In this document: positions 50,168 through 63,509 of the stretch, one piece after another | How positions within the stretch are numbered: the first letter of the stretch is position 1 | How the letters are laid out: each line of letters opens with the position of its first letter | Assembly (NCBI RefSeq): GCF_910591885.1 | Contig: NC_063279.1 | Span: forward strand, 3,410,001-3,474,000 | DNA: 64,000 nucleotides | Source of the DNA: Bombus terrestris | Lineage: Eukaryota > Arthropoda > Insecta > Hymenoptera > Apidae | Direction: 5' to 3' | The notes under the pieces: model-generated | Told to the model about the DNA's origin: nothing | Seen by the model: the letters and a program-made list of their open reading frames with translations, nothing else | The model's database searches: none | Made by a program: the position numbers and the translations under genes

Positions 50168-53100
50168 TATGTATATAGATATTACGCATCAATCGATTAA
50201 TAGTATATTTTTTGGTTTTGTTTCAGGTAAGATATTCCTTCTACATACCTACGATGTCTAACATTAAAACAGAGGCGAGGTACAGAATAGACGTGCCACG
50301 CAATGCTGTTTCGTGCTCACGTTTTGGGGCTCACCTGACCCTCTTACAATTTTCGTGTCACATGCGACCTTATCGATTCAGTATAGTACTTACTGATTTA
50401 AATTTAAAGTAAAGCCTTGTATTATGAAATTATGAATAAAATATAGAACAGGATGTCGTATAATCGCAACGAAGCATAGAATTCTATATTTCGACGATAC
50501 TTCAGAAAGCATTGCAACGATATCTTTCGGCTATCAACCATCAATTATCAAAATGATAAATTACCGTATAACGATAGTTAAACGATTCGTTTAATTAATT
50601 TCGAATAAAATTGCAATTTCAAATATCCGAAACATAAACATGTGAATCGTTTCGAATTTTCATCTTCGTATTCTCAAATCAATTATTAATTATACATTAC
50701 CAAGTGCAAGCAGTGTGACTCAGAAACTCGTAACATAATTTATCGATAACGCAAACAGACAAATTACGTCCAACGAAAAGAGCGGAAGGATTACCAAAAT
50801 TTTACTTTTTCCGATAAATTACTTACATTATATCGTTTGATAACGTAATTTGTATTTAATATACGATAGAATCTCGCTTATTTGAACCTGTCGCGCGACG
50901 AATATTTATGTCCTTAGTACGTATGTACTTGTTTAGATAAATAAATTCGACGACCAGAAGTTTATTTAATCGAGCGTTACTTAAAGTTTTGTTCGAATAA
51001 ATGGAGCTCGTTCAAACGGACTAATTACAATCGTCGCGATGTTATAAATTCTTTTCCGAGGCTGGTGTTTCAGAATGTGAATGACGAAGTGCCATTTAAT
51101 GTCACGTCCATTCTGTCCTTGGTCAATGACTAAAGAAAAGCGGAAACGTTAAAATTGAAACAACAACGATCAAGAAAAAAATTATGATCAGTTACCGACA
51201 GGTATGGTATATTACGTCTAAGAAGAATGTTCAATTATATTTCATAAAGTTAATCGTAGGAATAAAATTAATCAATAATAGGGTCGAAGTAATATCTTGT
51301 TCAGCGTTGTAAACCAAAGTACCTGAAATATTAGCATCAGATAATTTCTGTTGCTTTGTTGGAGCAAATTTAGCGTACCTTAGAGACAAATTACATTCTG
51401 CTCTCATTGCGTGTACCTGACGATACGCGAATGGCAAAGTTCAAAGTCATTGATTTTGAAGTTCTGTCGGAGTTGGAATGTCTAGATGATTGTCCACCTT
51501 TCCAGGCAACTTGTTAAATCAATTAGTCGAAAGTTTAGTACCATACAGTTTGTAATTAACTGCTATTGTCTGGGTGGTAGGTCAATTAGCGTAGAGAAAG
51601 TCGTTAATTGTCTTTTAGCGTGCGTAGTGCCTTTTCAATCTACGTTTCAGCTACCCGTTTCATCTATTTTATACAAGCTAGTCTTGTAAACACTCAAACA
51701 TTCGAACTCTAACCCTAGAAAATTAGATTTATACGCAGTATTATTACGTACTAAACAATCCTATCAATTTACTATAGTTTACATATTTCCTGTTTTTGCT
51801 TGAAAATTCAAACTGCTTCTCCATTGAACATTCTATTTGTTCGTTCGGAAAATTCTCGGTGTATTTGCCAGTCGACTTAAAATCATTTATTATGTTCTCA
51901 AATAATATTCCTCCTAATTGGATATCAAATGCATCGTGTAAAGAGAAAAAGCTGGTGTTGTTGATTTTCAGCAAGTGAATAATTCTCTAAGTAGATCTTA
52001 AGTTTCGGCAAGAAGTAAAAGATCAATCCTCGAGAATATGTCGAATTTAATTCATCTTCTGATTTTTATAAAACCCTTTTTCATGACCAAAAGCTGAATA
52101 TCCTCGAAACCTGGAGAAGCTGCTGGGGAAAATTTCAAATGGAGAAATTCATCGTTAAGAAAGACAAGCTTTTCGAAGAAGAAATTATGAAGTTGCTTTA
52201 TAAATAACGAAAATGATCGAAACAGACGGTGGAGATATTGATTAATAACGTACAAATTTCATAAAGATACAATACCTTGGATCCTAAACTTGACCAGAAA
52301 TTTTCCAAATAACCCAATACATTCGCAATACATTGCCAACATATTCTAGTGCTATGTTAGAAATAATCGCTGAATTTATAGCAAAAGTTAGTTACCTTAT
52401 CTTTGTTCGTTATAACCGAAATATCGTTGAAACTCGCGAATCAGTCGGGCGCAATTAGCTCGGATAGGATAAAACTGGAATGCTCGTGTTTTTCTATTCA
52501 ATTCTAGTTAGTCGTTGAACCGGTAACTCTTATCGTTCTTTATTGCGTCCTATCTCCTCGTTAATTTCCATATTAACGTACTTCTCTCGCCCGTTAATTA
52601 CCGCATTCGAATATCACACAGCTAATTAGTAAACTTTAAATGGCGCTGACGATTTAATGAACTATAAATTTTTAACTTTCCACGCGTGTTCGTACCGGCG
52701 AATATAGATTTCAGGTTGAACGCGGCATTAATGCAATTAATGCAGACAGTATTCACTGGTGTCGCATTCTGCTAAAAATAAACCGGGCGCATCTTTTTTC
52801 TTTTCCTTCTTTCCTATTTTTTTTTTTCGGAGCCTTTTGTTTTATCTCGGTTAAAATTAAACGAACCGCTCGTTCGTCCTTTCCACGACGAGAGTATTCA
52901 GTCTGCTGAGTAATTAGTTCTTTAAGATTCCCTCTATTTTATACCGAGAGAATGAAGAGACTCGGCTTAATTGAAAGTTGCGATGATTGATGGACGTCCA
53001 AGCGATTTTTAGAGAGAACTTTTCGCCACTTGCCTTACGTGGTTGCATCAAAAAATCGTCCGAGAAGCCATTCTTTATGTTCGAAGAAGATGCAACATGT

Positions 53101-54655
53101 ACCGAGCTAGAAAGTTTGTTGTCGAAGTTTCAAGAAGTTTTTTAATAAATTCGATACATATTGTTTCTGCGGACCATTTTCGTTCGTATTATAAACGATA
53201 AGAAAATATAAGTTTCAAATTTGGTCATCATGCCATTGGTAAAATTGCCTTCGTAATAGCTTTGAAAAATACTGTCCGAATAAAGATCGATGTTACGCGT
53301 AGCTTCTACGCTGCCTTGAGATTTCATTATTACGTCGGAATATTTTTGTTTAGATTTAAACACATAAACCAGGAGGAATTCTTTTACTAAGTCCTCTCTT
53401 TGAATTTATTTTGTGTGCCAAAGTTGATTCAGGAATTTTTCTTCTCAGACCGAAATATTACGCAAGATTTTCTACGTCTCCGAAAAATTACTAAACGACG
53501 TAGTATAAAATAATTGTCACCGTTTTAACGCGATGCGGATAGCTTTCCTAATTATAACGTGACGCGTCGTCACACGTTACACGATAGCACGTGATCTCAC
53601 GCGATGTTATATTAACGCGCCTCGACCTTTATCGCTTCAATTCTCTTTCATTTCTAACAATCGACCGATACTGTCACGAAAGCCGGTTGTTGATCGGTAA
53701 ATACACGCGGAACTGGCAGCAAATTCAATGAAAGCATCTAATTAACGCGTCGGCTAGCCGATAGAATCGACAGAACTCTGGTAACAAAAAGATCCCTTTC
53801 GAAAGACCAAGATCAAAGATCACGCGATAAAGGGAGTGGGTGGACAATGAGAGAACGAAGGCGACGACGAAAGAAAATGCTCGAATCCCTTCCAAGTATC
53901 AATACGTTAGGAATTTATGTTCCACGCCCTCCGTCCTATCCGTATCCCCAGCGAGAACAGTAGGGAACATTGACCAGCTACGAGGTACGGTGGCGCAATC
54001 AGTAGTAGTAGGAACAGGGTGGCTGGCCACTCATCTTCACATTTCACCGACAGAAGCGGTTATCCAGCCTTTCAAGTTTCGAAGCCAGTCGTTTCGCTCG
54101 TTATAGCCAAATCTCGCCAGCGCGATATATTCGAGTCTGTCGCTGGTAATTTATCGTGTTGCGGTGGAAGGGTTGGTACGAGGGTGGTTAATTGATTCGC
54201 GTTGAGACAAGAGAAAAATGAGAAGGGAATTATCGATCGCGTCGTTGTCCCACATGAAAAACATCTTCGACGTTCAATTTTTTTGCAATTTCTAATTTGC
54301 TACTTGCTAGTGTTGCGCTAGAGATTAGATCCTCAGAAAGGATACCAATTTTTCTATTTTAACAAACAAGGTGGGGAAGGTAACATCCCTGATCCGTTTA
54401 ATTATTTATTGATATTATTAGTCTATCCGACATATTTCTACACATTTACTTCGTTCAATTTCTTTCTTATATTCTATTTATAAAAAAGTGTAAATTCAGT
54501 GCCCCGTTGTTCCCTTAGGGCGCCGGTATACCGACGCATAATTCCGAGGATCGACGAAACACTGTTGAATTTTTCAAAACGAATGATGTTTGCTGTAAAT
54601 TTTCGCAAATTTATTCCGCCAAATAACAGGTTTTCAGTTGTTGGAAATGTCTGAT

Positions 54656-54696
54656 CCGGGATTTTCTATCCCGGTTGAATATTCTCGTCGACGAGA
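54656..54696. repeat. Two adjacent inverted repeats
   Basis: Bases 54656-54674 form CCGGGAT, a five-base loop, then ATCCCGG. Bases 54683-54696 are the perfect 14-base palindrome TCTCGTCGACGAGA. The two lie within 41 bases at the start of a CpG-rich patch, just after a TTTTCAG. Confidence 0.7.
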
Positions 54697-55116
54697 TTCG
54701 AGTGTCTTGACGGTATTTCAGAGCGTTGAATTTTGGAAGGTTCGAGAGTGTGCTCGGACGTACAGGTTTGAAACAGCGAATCCAGTCGGGTGGAGTCGCG
54801 TCATGTATATATGTGTATGTTTTTCCCCAACGAAGTCTTCTCTTTTTTCCGCGTACGTTGTTCCATTTCGGCTGCAAATGTTATATTCCCCGTGCGTGCG
54901 TGGGCGCGCGCAAATTTAAATACCGCATACATACATGCTGGCGGCGAGCGTGTGCATCCATATGTAAATAAACAGACGAGTTTCGTTTCGACGTATGACG
55001 CGTCTCGTGGCACGACACGATTGCTACAATTGTCGTGAAAACTGTTCCGTGTAAATAACAGCGAGCGATACCTACGTATACGTAGAGTGCGCGCGCCTAC
55101 GCTACGTTTATCCATA

Positions 55117-55157
55117 TTTTTTTTCTTTCTTCCCCCCCCTTTTTTTTTTTTTTTTTT
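55117..55157. repeat. T/C/T homopolymer cluster
   Basis: Eight T, a short mixed pyrimidine stretch, eight C, then eighteen T. It resembles the C/T tract at the start of the window. Length here is unreliable in any assembly. Confidence 0.9.
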
Positions 55158-55390
55158 AATACTCGTGCAACGCGTCATTCTCGAACTGCCACACGTGCAA
55201 ACTGCCATCGCGATAAATTGGATTTCGGATCGATTTAGATTGAATCATATTAGTTAGTGGAAGTTACAGCGTGCCGTTCACCTGCGAATTAATACCGTGA
55301 CAGTTTGAAATTGAAACGCGCGTGCTAGTTGAGTCGAACTGCATTCGTTTTTCGACGATCGTGGAAGAGTTTTTGTGAGGGAAAATTAGA

Positions 55391-55605
55391 TCGATGGAAA
55401 ATGATGGTATTTATTTCATCGTTGTCCACGACTCGTTGCTCGTTCCGATAGAATCGAATGGCTGGTTTGTCCCACAATTAACTGCTGGATTCAAATTTTT
55501 TTTTGTTTGCGAGATGGCAAACGATGGTATTTATTACATCGTTTAAACAATTTTCATCGTCGTCGATGACTTTTCAGTCGGTCCGATGGAATTGAATGGT
55601 TCGTT
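55391..55605 (+). repeat. Diverged tandem duplication, period about 120 bp
   Basis: Copies lie at about 55391-55468 and 55511-55605. Both start GATGG, then GATGGTATTTATT at 55403 and 55523, then CATCGTT, then a CGACTCGTT or CGATGACTT word, then TTCCGATAGAATCGAATGG or GTCCGATGGAATTGAATGG. The second copy has a short insertion. A third, weaker GTCCGATGAAA word occurs near 55728. Confidence 0.75.
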
Positions 55606-57418
55606 ATTAATTTGATATTATTTTGCGATCGCTATAAACATGAAATATTTCTTCCGTTTAAACCTGTTACGTCCTGTGATTTTTTACAGTCCAATAACAT
55701 TTTTCCGCCATTAAGAAATTTCTTTAGTCCGATGAAACTTCGAGAGAATCGTTCTTTAGTATTGATTTCGCGTTTCAATTTTTTCCAAGGCGTTAACAGC
55801 GTTCTTGCTGAAGAGAAAGTGAAATTGATCTCTGTAAATCAAAAGATCCTAGCGACATTAAATTATTTCGAAACAAAGAAATACATTTTTGAGAATGCGT
55901 ACAGCGTATGAGGTAGTTTAGGCCAATATTTTATGTCCAGTTCAAATTGCCAACTTTCGAGTTTCTTACAAACCGATTCGCAGAACCTTGAAATCTCGTC
56001 GGTTGAAATTTATTGACTTTTTGCTGGCAAACTTTGAAAATACTACATTCTCAAAGATCACTTAAATCATTATATACGTGAATTATATACGTTAATAATT
56101 ATATACATTATATACGTCTTTGTATTCGCCAAACCTTATAGTCTTACTAGATATTATACTAAAAAGAATTATTCGTCTATTATTATGGATATAGTTAAGG
56201 AAATGAAACTTAAATGGAGATTTGTTTCACCTATTACCTTTATATTATCTCAACTTCAATCTTAGATACGTTATACGTTAATTGATATATTTAAAATTTA
56301 TTTTTTTTTTAATATTCTTACATACTATGTACATTGCATATATTTTTGCATTTTCAATGTTTCCCATAAAAGTCATCATGATTAATTAAATGCCACAATT
56401 TCGAAAAGCACAGAGATTCTTCTAGAGATCTCTCAGGATGAAACCGATCGACGAAGAAGGTAGAATCGCAGAGATCGTTCAATTCGAACGGAAATCGAGT
56501 TGCCGTAACGTTCCTCCAAAGGTTCTTAGCCGAACGTGAACCGAACAGTTCCCTGGAATCGGATTGTTCCTAGTGCAAAGCGATTCATTTGCCCTTAAGT
56601 ATGTTAGCAACGTCTTTCCTGCCGTGAATCTCTCCTTGTTTACGATTCTGCTCCTTCAGGCTTGTAGATAAAGAAAATAGTTGAGCAGAGGAGCGCAGGG
56701 TTGTTTCACAGGAAGATTGCGGAGGTAATTTGCAAAGTTTCTAACGTGAGGAAACGCTGAATCAGGTGAAGGGAAGAGGTAGAAACACACGGGGATAATT
56801 ATAGATTAATATGCGACACGAGAGAAGCATCGGGATCAGCGCGGTATTTCTGTCGGTTGTTTAACCAGTTAGAATATCACGGAATATATTATTTTCACTG
56901 ACCAATTTAAAAACAATGCTCGATAAATGCAGAACTTTTCGGGGAATTCAAATGATTTATATCCAAAGTTTTCCACTTTGTATCTTTACCGAACGAAGAG
57001 AAGATATACCATATATTTATTTTACGTTATATTTTTCAAATTATTTATAATCGTATTTCATTCAAAATTCGTATGTTCTCTCTAAGTCCCTATTAATTTT
57101 TATAAACAATAATAAATTGTTTTTAGTTATATTTATATTATTATCAATTATATTTTAAATTATAAATAGAAATTATATTTTAATTTTTCCTTTTATCTAC
57201 GATAAAAACAACTAGTGTAATTAACTTTTTATCGTCGAATTTGATTCCTTTCATCGTATAATTAACCACATATATTGTTTTCGATTTTTGTTATATAAAA
57301 CGTTGTACTGCCGAAGGATGGAGTTTCCGAAGGTGAACGATCTTCGTTTCGAATAGAATCGATTGCCTCGAAACTGTTTACTACATTTCCTATTTCCAAA
57401 GTTCTTTTATTGTTTCGG
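55606..57418. other. Noncoding stretch, no gene recognised
   Basis: AT-rich. One 99-codon plus frame at 55612-55911 begins inside the end of the duplicated area and has no recognisable domain. A poly-T run is at about 56300. No repeats or RNA gene otherwise. Confidence 0.5.
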
Positions 57419-57645
57419 AATTTTCTATATCGGAGTCTTTCGTTGATTTTTTACCATTAGAATTCCTTTTCGATGTTACACGCTGTTTCGTGCCACTGTT
57501 GGAATTCCTCTTCCGATACCCTTATGTTTCTTGTTATTGTTGTAATCCCTCTTTTCTTGAAAGATAGGTTCTTTCGTTGCAAGAATTCCCCCCAGGATTT
57601 TCCTTGCGGTAGGATTGCCTTCTTGAATGTGGAAATTCTTCTAAG
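57419..57645 (+). repeat. Decayed minisatellite, period about 41 bp
   Basis: A GGAATTCCTYTT-like word recurs at about 57417, 57458, 57500, 57541 and 57580, that is at intervals of 39-42 bases, then more closely at 57610 and 57630. Between words the TGTTTCNTGNNATTGTTG block is shared by the second and third units. A minus frame (57457-57657) crosses it, but the period is not a constant multiple of three, so the repetition is not a protein repeat. Confidence 0.6.
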
Positions 57646-60600
57646 ACCCAATTTCATTACGGTGGAGTATGTTCTGGCACGAGGCTGCCGAAAGGAAGAC
57701 CTTGGGTGATAAATTATTTTCTACAACCGATCTAAGTTGAACATCGTGTACGGAAGTAATTGGGAAGAGAATCTTACAAATGTACACATATCGTTGGTTA
57801 GACAGTCGCCAGGAATTATTTTGCAGACTGAGACCAGAAGACCATAGTTGCCAGCATTAGATCAGAAAAACGTAGGAATCGGAGATATAGGAATTAACCG
57901 ACGAGATATGTCGCGACGTCGTTCGTGCAACGTGTTCAACGAGATACCTTGCCACCTGACGCTGTTCATGCAAATATGCACTTCATACGAGAGAAAAATA
58001 AATGAAGTTGTTTTCGACAGTAGATCTCTATTTAACGGAATTTGTCGAGGGGCAAACAGTTCGTATAATTGGAATTCATATCGTCGATATTCGCCATTGT
58101 CTATTATTTTTCGTTCAAATGACGGGAGTTCATGTTCGCATAAATAAATATAACGACCGAAGGTTTAGTTAATGGTATTAACCAGAGGCATTAAATAAAA
58201 TTTCGTTCGGATAAATGCAGGTTAAATACGAGAATCCTGTTATATATAATGTCTGTGGATTTTAATGTCCTCGGGGAAAATGAAATTATGAGACGATTTC
58301 AACATCAAATAAAAATCAAATTAAATATACGTATATACGCGTCTCTTGAATACACATTGTTTCGAACATATTAAAAAATATTTTTAAGCGCACAATTTCA
58401 AAATGTAGTAGAAATAACCATCGATGCAAAGTTTCATAGAACACGTGCGATACGAATAAAGAAGCTTTCTGTGACAACTGTACAAATACGCTCGTGAGTA
58501 GGTGTATATGCTATATCCCTTCTTCATTAAACAAGAAAACTCTCCATCCTGTATCTCTTTTTTTCTCTTTTTATCATTTTACGTCCCGTTAACTGCACGT
58601 CCATTTTATCCATTTGCCAAGCCGGAAATTCTTCAGGCCGCTCGTTGTTTCCTTTCGCTTATGCAATGCGACTCGTTGCAGCGCAAATGCGAGGCAGAAA
58701 GATGGAAATTAAAGCAGCGATTCTATGCCAAAAGCAGATACGTCGCGCTTTGCCTCTGACGTAACTCGTCCCACCACGTGACAATGTACACGATAAGAGC
58801 GGGCAAATCTCATGAAGGATCTAGAAATTAAAAAAGAACGGGACCGTATCTGTATTCCGAGCGGCCACGGAAATCATACCCCGCATTCATAAATTCGTGA
58901 TGAACAAACGACCGAGCTGGTTTGAGCGCTTCACACACGCGCACACACAACAAGCATTTCCCTCTGTATTTGTACGTTCTCCCTCTGTGTGTTCCGCTCT
59001 TGCTTCAACATTTTGAAGATTAACGTGTCCCCGATCACGGTGCTCGAAGGAACGCGAAAATAAACGAAACTAAAATGGCTCTGAACTGTTTCATCGAGAC
59101 ATTTCCGAGTCGAAATCTTGTTTCACGATTTTGACAAAAGAATATGTGGCTTTTTAGGGATTGAGGAACGATACAGGGATAAAGAGAAAGGGTCTGGAAG
59201 AGTTCGTATCGATTCAACCTTACTTGTATAACTAGGTTTTAAGTTAGAACATCTTGTCGCACTCTGTTCAACGTTCTACTTTCTCCCACAGAGATCGAAC
59301 CGAAACTAAAAAATACTTTGCGCGATTCTGATGTTTTCGAGTTTATATCGGGTCGTTGGGCTGCCGGAATATATAAATTTTGTTGTCTGATCGATCTACT
59401 AATCGTTACATTATATTGATTAATTTATTGATCGTTTCGATGACGTTAGAGATACAATCCTGCAGCTTCTATATAATTAGCGCACATATAGATACAGCTC
59501 TAGGAATCAAGTGAAACTGTATGTATGTGTATTCATACAACTGGTATCTCGTTAGAGAATATTCGACTCGAATGTAAAGGTATCGCGAAGCGTTTGATCA
59601 CTAATATTAGTTATAATTAGTTCCTCTACCTTCTAGCTGAAACATCAGTGAGGATGGTTTGTGGCAGAGTAAGTTACTGTTGGCATTTTTCGCTAAAGCT
59701 TTACGTATATGCACAATCCAGACATAAAAGTATGTTGTAATTTCTACATATACACAGATCGTGACAGCCGTGTTTCGTTACAGTGGCGATGAAATTCCAA
59801 AATATTTTATATAATACGTACAATATATAGGTACAAGTTTTCCATGATAAATGTTCGAGCACGTACTTTCACGAGCCAGTGTAGGTGCAATGGAAAACAA
59901 AGTAATAAAAGTGTTGGTCACTAGTAAATTGTATTGGAATTCTGTCGTGATAGAAGGAAGAGAAGTAGTGAAACTATATTTTAAATCGTACTACTTGACT
60001 GCTTCTTCTCTGCAAATAATATCGTTTATTGGGTTTCGGATCTTGTTGAGTCGCGCTATGCTAACTCAATATCTGCGCGAACGATCGAAAGTAAACATTA
60101 TCAAGATTTTCTTGAGAAAATTTCATTTATTCGACGAGTTGAGGCAATATGCAATTTATTTCAAGGCGTATCGTTATAAATAGCCGGTCGTTTCAATGGA
60201 ATCAACCGTTTTCTCAAAAGCTCGTCTGTGGAGCGCGCCGCTCGGATAATATAGAATCTATTTCGTGCTACTCCACTGAAAATTGCTCGTTGTTTCGATG
60301 CGATCAGCATTTCCTCAGAGGAATCCTATTCATTACGCGAGTTAAGCGTAATACCGAATTTGTTTTGCCTCGTATCGTGAGAAATTGCTCGTTCGCTCGA
60401 TCTTTCTTTCCTCAAAGAGACAATAAACGAGACTCAGAATATTTTGAACGTAAAACTCTGTTTAATATTTTGCAGACAGTAATTAGATATGTTATCGCCG
60501 CTACGACGTACAGTGACTGCAAACAGTATTTTAAAAAGTAGTATTTTAAGAATTATTTAAACACTATCGCCATCGAAAAATCACAAATCTATAAAGAATT

Positions 60601-61649
60601 AGTATTATCAACATCGATACGACAAAATCCAATTTTGTCTTATCTGCAAAAAAGACCGCAAAAAGTATTTGCTCGTATCTTTATTTTCCAATAAAACGCT
60701 TCTTTTATATCGAATCCTATGCATTTCATTTTTACAGTATCACATTTTTCCAGCCGTATGCAACTAAATTATACGAAATATAATACACTTGCAGCTAATG
60801 AAGTATAGTATGTAAAAGTTATAAATGCAACGATACAAATGTTAAAATGATAAAAGTCACAAGTACATTTTGCAACCGTGTGAGCATGAATTTACTTCGA
60901 AATTCAATATTCCATGTATATTAACGGAATTACATGAGAAATGATATTTCGAGTAGGATCACGGAAATAGAGAAGCGACGAAAATGTCACGTTTCTCTAA
61001 AAAGCGGTTATTTTGCAAGTAATAAACTCACAAAGCACGTACATTCCCAAGGACATGCGATTCAAGAACTCTAAAGTGGTAAACTAACGAAACATCTCCA
61101 GAACGTGACTGTCATAAGCGAGTAGACAAAATGTTAGAAAATGGTTCACAGTAGGCAAGGCGTTACCTTTGCGTTTCTTGTTTCGCGAGATTCTTTCCTT
61201 CCTCTTCTTAAGATTGTTTCTAGCTAAATCTTTCAAACTTTCGATGTTGTTTATTGAAAACAGTTGTATGAAAATTATTCATTGGGTTAAGAGCGTTAAG
61301 ATGTAACCAGGAAACAAATAATTTGCAAATTGCGTTTGTCTTATATTTATTTGGAAATTGTGTTTGTGTGTGCCTTTCTTAAATTCAATTCTTCGCTCCA
61401 TAAATTCATAAAATAATTTCTACTATCTCTTCTAAAATTCATAGAAATTCTAAATTCACCACCTAAATTGAAATTAAATCTGAGAAACTAGTTTATCGTT
61501 ATTATTATTCTTTCTCTATCGTAAAGAAAAATTAAACACGAATTACATTATATGTACAAAAGGCTTCCATGTTCTTAGTTTTATAGTCTACTTGCTTTTA
61601 CGAACAAAACATACCTTCGTTTTTATTTTCAACATTTAACAGTGATATA
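57646..61649. other. Noncoding stretch, no gene recognised
   Basis: Plus frames of 110 codons (59851-60183) and 130 codons (60149-60541) overlap by about 35 bases. Both give mixed basic/hydrophobic products with no recognised domain, and no splice or promoter context supports them. A 99-codon frame at 57848-58147 is likewise unrecognised. No repeats of note. Confidence 0.45.
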
Positions 61650-61862
61650 TTAGGTTGTCCGAAGTGTTTCTTTCGTTTTATAAGGAAATAATAGACGCAC
61701 AATGTCTTTTGTTTTATATTATTTTATTGAATGATGCACCAACGTAATAATATAAATAGAACGAAATGGATCATATCTAATTCAATAAAATAATATAAAA
61801 CAGAAATTGTTGTTCGTCTATTATCGCTTTATGAAACGAAAGAAACTTTTCGGACAACCTAA
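61650..61862. mobile_element. Mariner-type MITE, fold-back class (copy 6)
   Basis: 213 bp with TA at 61648-61649 and 61863-61864. Ends are TTAGGTTGTCCGAAG and CTTTTCGGACAACCTAA. TATTATTTTATTGAATGA in the left half is mirrored by TCTAATTCAATAAAATAATA in the right half, giving an almost full-length fold-back around a short centre containing ATAAATAGAACG. It is the best preserved example of the fold-back class here. Confidence 0.93.
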
Positions 61863-62886
61863 TAGAAACCTCATAGCGAATAAAATTCTTCTAACAAACT
61901 TAAAATGATTCTAATCTCTTCGGTGCGATTAATTCCCTGTCTTATGATTTAATTTGTAACTATACATAGCAGAATAAGTGATAAATTATGTTACAGAGAT
62001 TAAGTTTTGTCGTATAATAAATAACCTGACCATGATACGTGTCTTTCACATTCGGTTCATAATTCATACGATAAATCTTACGTTACCACGTTGTTATAAG
62101 GCAAGGAGGGTCAAAATTGCACTTGCTTGTATCACCTTATTGTATCTTTCTCGAAGATCTCATTGCAGTTCTCGCGAAGCCGTAAACGACAGGCGACTAT
62201 GAAATAAGCGTAACTCTAAAACGATCATTCATAGTTTCCACGTATTCCCGCCAAACAACACCGTTGCCATTCTCAGCTATCTACGACACCATCCGTTACA
62301 CGTTGGTGACTATAAAAATTCTCCACGCGGGTAATACGCCTCCCCGGGAACTTAAAAACGTAGCAGAATCGTAAAATACGGTTGTGAGAAGGTAGTCAGT
62401 ACGTTGGTTGCTCTCGCGAGAGAAAACGACATACGGGCAGCCGCGATGAAATTGTCAGTCGTCTTACATAATTTCTCGGCAAGGAACTGGTCTCGCATCT
62501 CGCGTGAAAAATGGCCCGACAGAAGGTGGGTAACAGGTTTCCGCGAGAGAATCCACCGAAGAAGATTTATTCCACGGTCCCGTAACCTCGTTAATATCTC
62601 TCGACGCTATTATGAAAATGTTCCGTGACGTTATCGATTATCCGATTGCTGTTTCGCAGCCTTCTCTAACGATGAAACTGTGAAACGCGACGTGACGGTG
62701 CGAACCGGCGGCAAAACCGATCCGTTAACGAGCATAAACCAACGGAAACGGATCTCGTCTCTTTATCGAGCGTACGATTTTAAAAGAGTTCGATCGAGCT
62801 TCCGAGAATAGTTGCCCGATGTAACTCGGAAACGATGGAACTTTGGTTTCTCAGTAGTTCGCCCTTTTAGAATCGAATTACAGGCG

Positions 62887-62984
62887 ATGAAAAAAAAAAC
62901 CAGACGAAGAAAGGAAAGGGCATGCGGACAGAAAGGAAGAGGGGATAAAAGAGAGAGAAAAAAGGAAGGCGGAAGGGTGAGAGG
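62887..62984 (+). repeat. Polypurine strand-biased tract
   Basis: About 100 bases of A/G words with few pyrimidines, starting with a run of A. It generates a lysine/arginine-rich frame on plus and a serine/leucine/proline-rich frame on minus, neither credible. Confidence 0.8.
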
Positions 62985-63470
62985 ATTCGCCCATTTTGGC
63001 GCGTACTCCAAAGGAGTTCCATCAAAACCGAAAATCGAAGTTCGATAAGCGCTGCTCGTAAATCGAGTATTTCCTTTGGCGCACGGACCGGAGATACGTT
63101 GTTTTTACGTGGACTCGATCTCTCTTCTTTTATGTTGATTAAAGCACGAGGATCAAATTGTTCGCCAATCTGCCGGAAATGGCGTAAAATATGACATCGA
63201 TATGGGACTTATTTTTCACATACGGTTCTTACCATTTTCGAATACCATTGAAGAATTCGAGCGTATTTCGTCGATGAATATCTTGCGTTTATTTAAGGAA
63301 GATCGATCTGGCTGGTCGGAAACTGTTTCTGATTTCTCCGAGTTGATGACGAATGATCTATGATGATCTATCCGTTGTCTGTTTCGTTGGATAAAAGTCT
63401 GAAATACGCTGGGAGATTTTTGAATGAAATTTTCAAATAAAAATTCGCGTTCGATGGATGGTTATGGATT

Positions 63471-63509
63471 AAGTTTACGAGATTAGTTTATTAGATTAGT
63501 TTACGAGAT
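63471..63509 (+). repeat. Three tandem 13-bp units
   Basis: AAGTTTACGAGAT, TAGTTTATTAGAT and TAGTTTACGAGAT follow one another without a gap, with one to three mismatches. It is a small local slippage array. Confidence 0.8.

Larger units (their letters stand above)
50170..55390. other. Noncoding stretch, no gene recognised
   Basis: Short frames only. A CpG-richer patch lies at 53.55-54.20 kb, with an 88-codon plus frame (53840-54106) of no recognisable family. A second CpG-rich patch at 54.48-55.12 kb has four overlapping frames on both strands; the 135-codon minus frame there (54801-55208) owes its lysine run to the T tract at 55.14 kb. No RNA gene is seen. Confidence 0.5.

Noticed and set aside
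54801..55208. Minus frame of 135 codons with a lysine run
   Set aside because: The lysine run is the translation of a poly-T tract, and three plus frames overlap the same stretch.
62763..63048. Opposed frames of about 80 codons on both strands
   Set aside because: Both are products of the polypurine tract at 62.89-62.98 kb.
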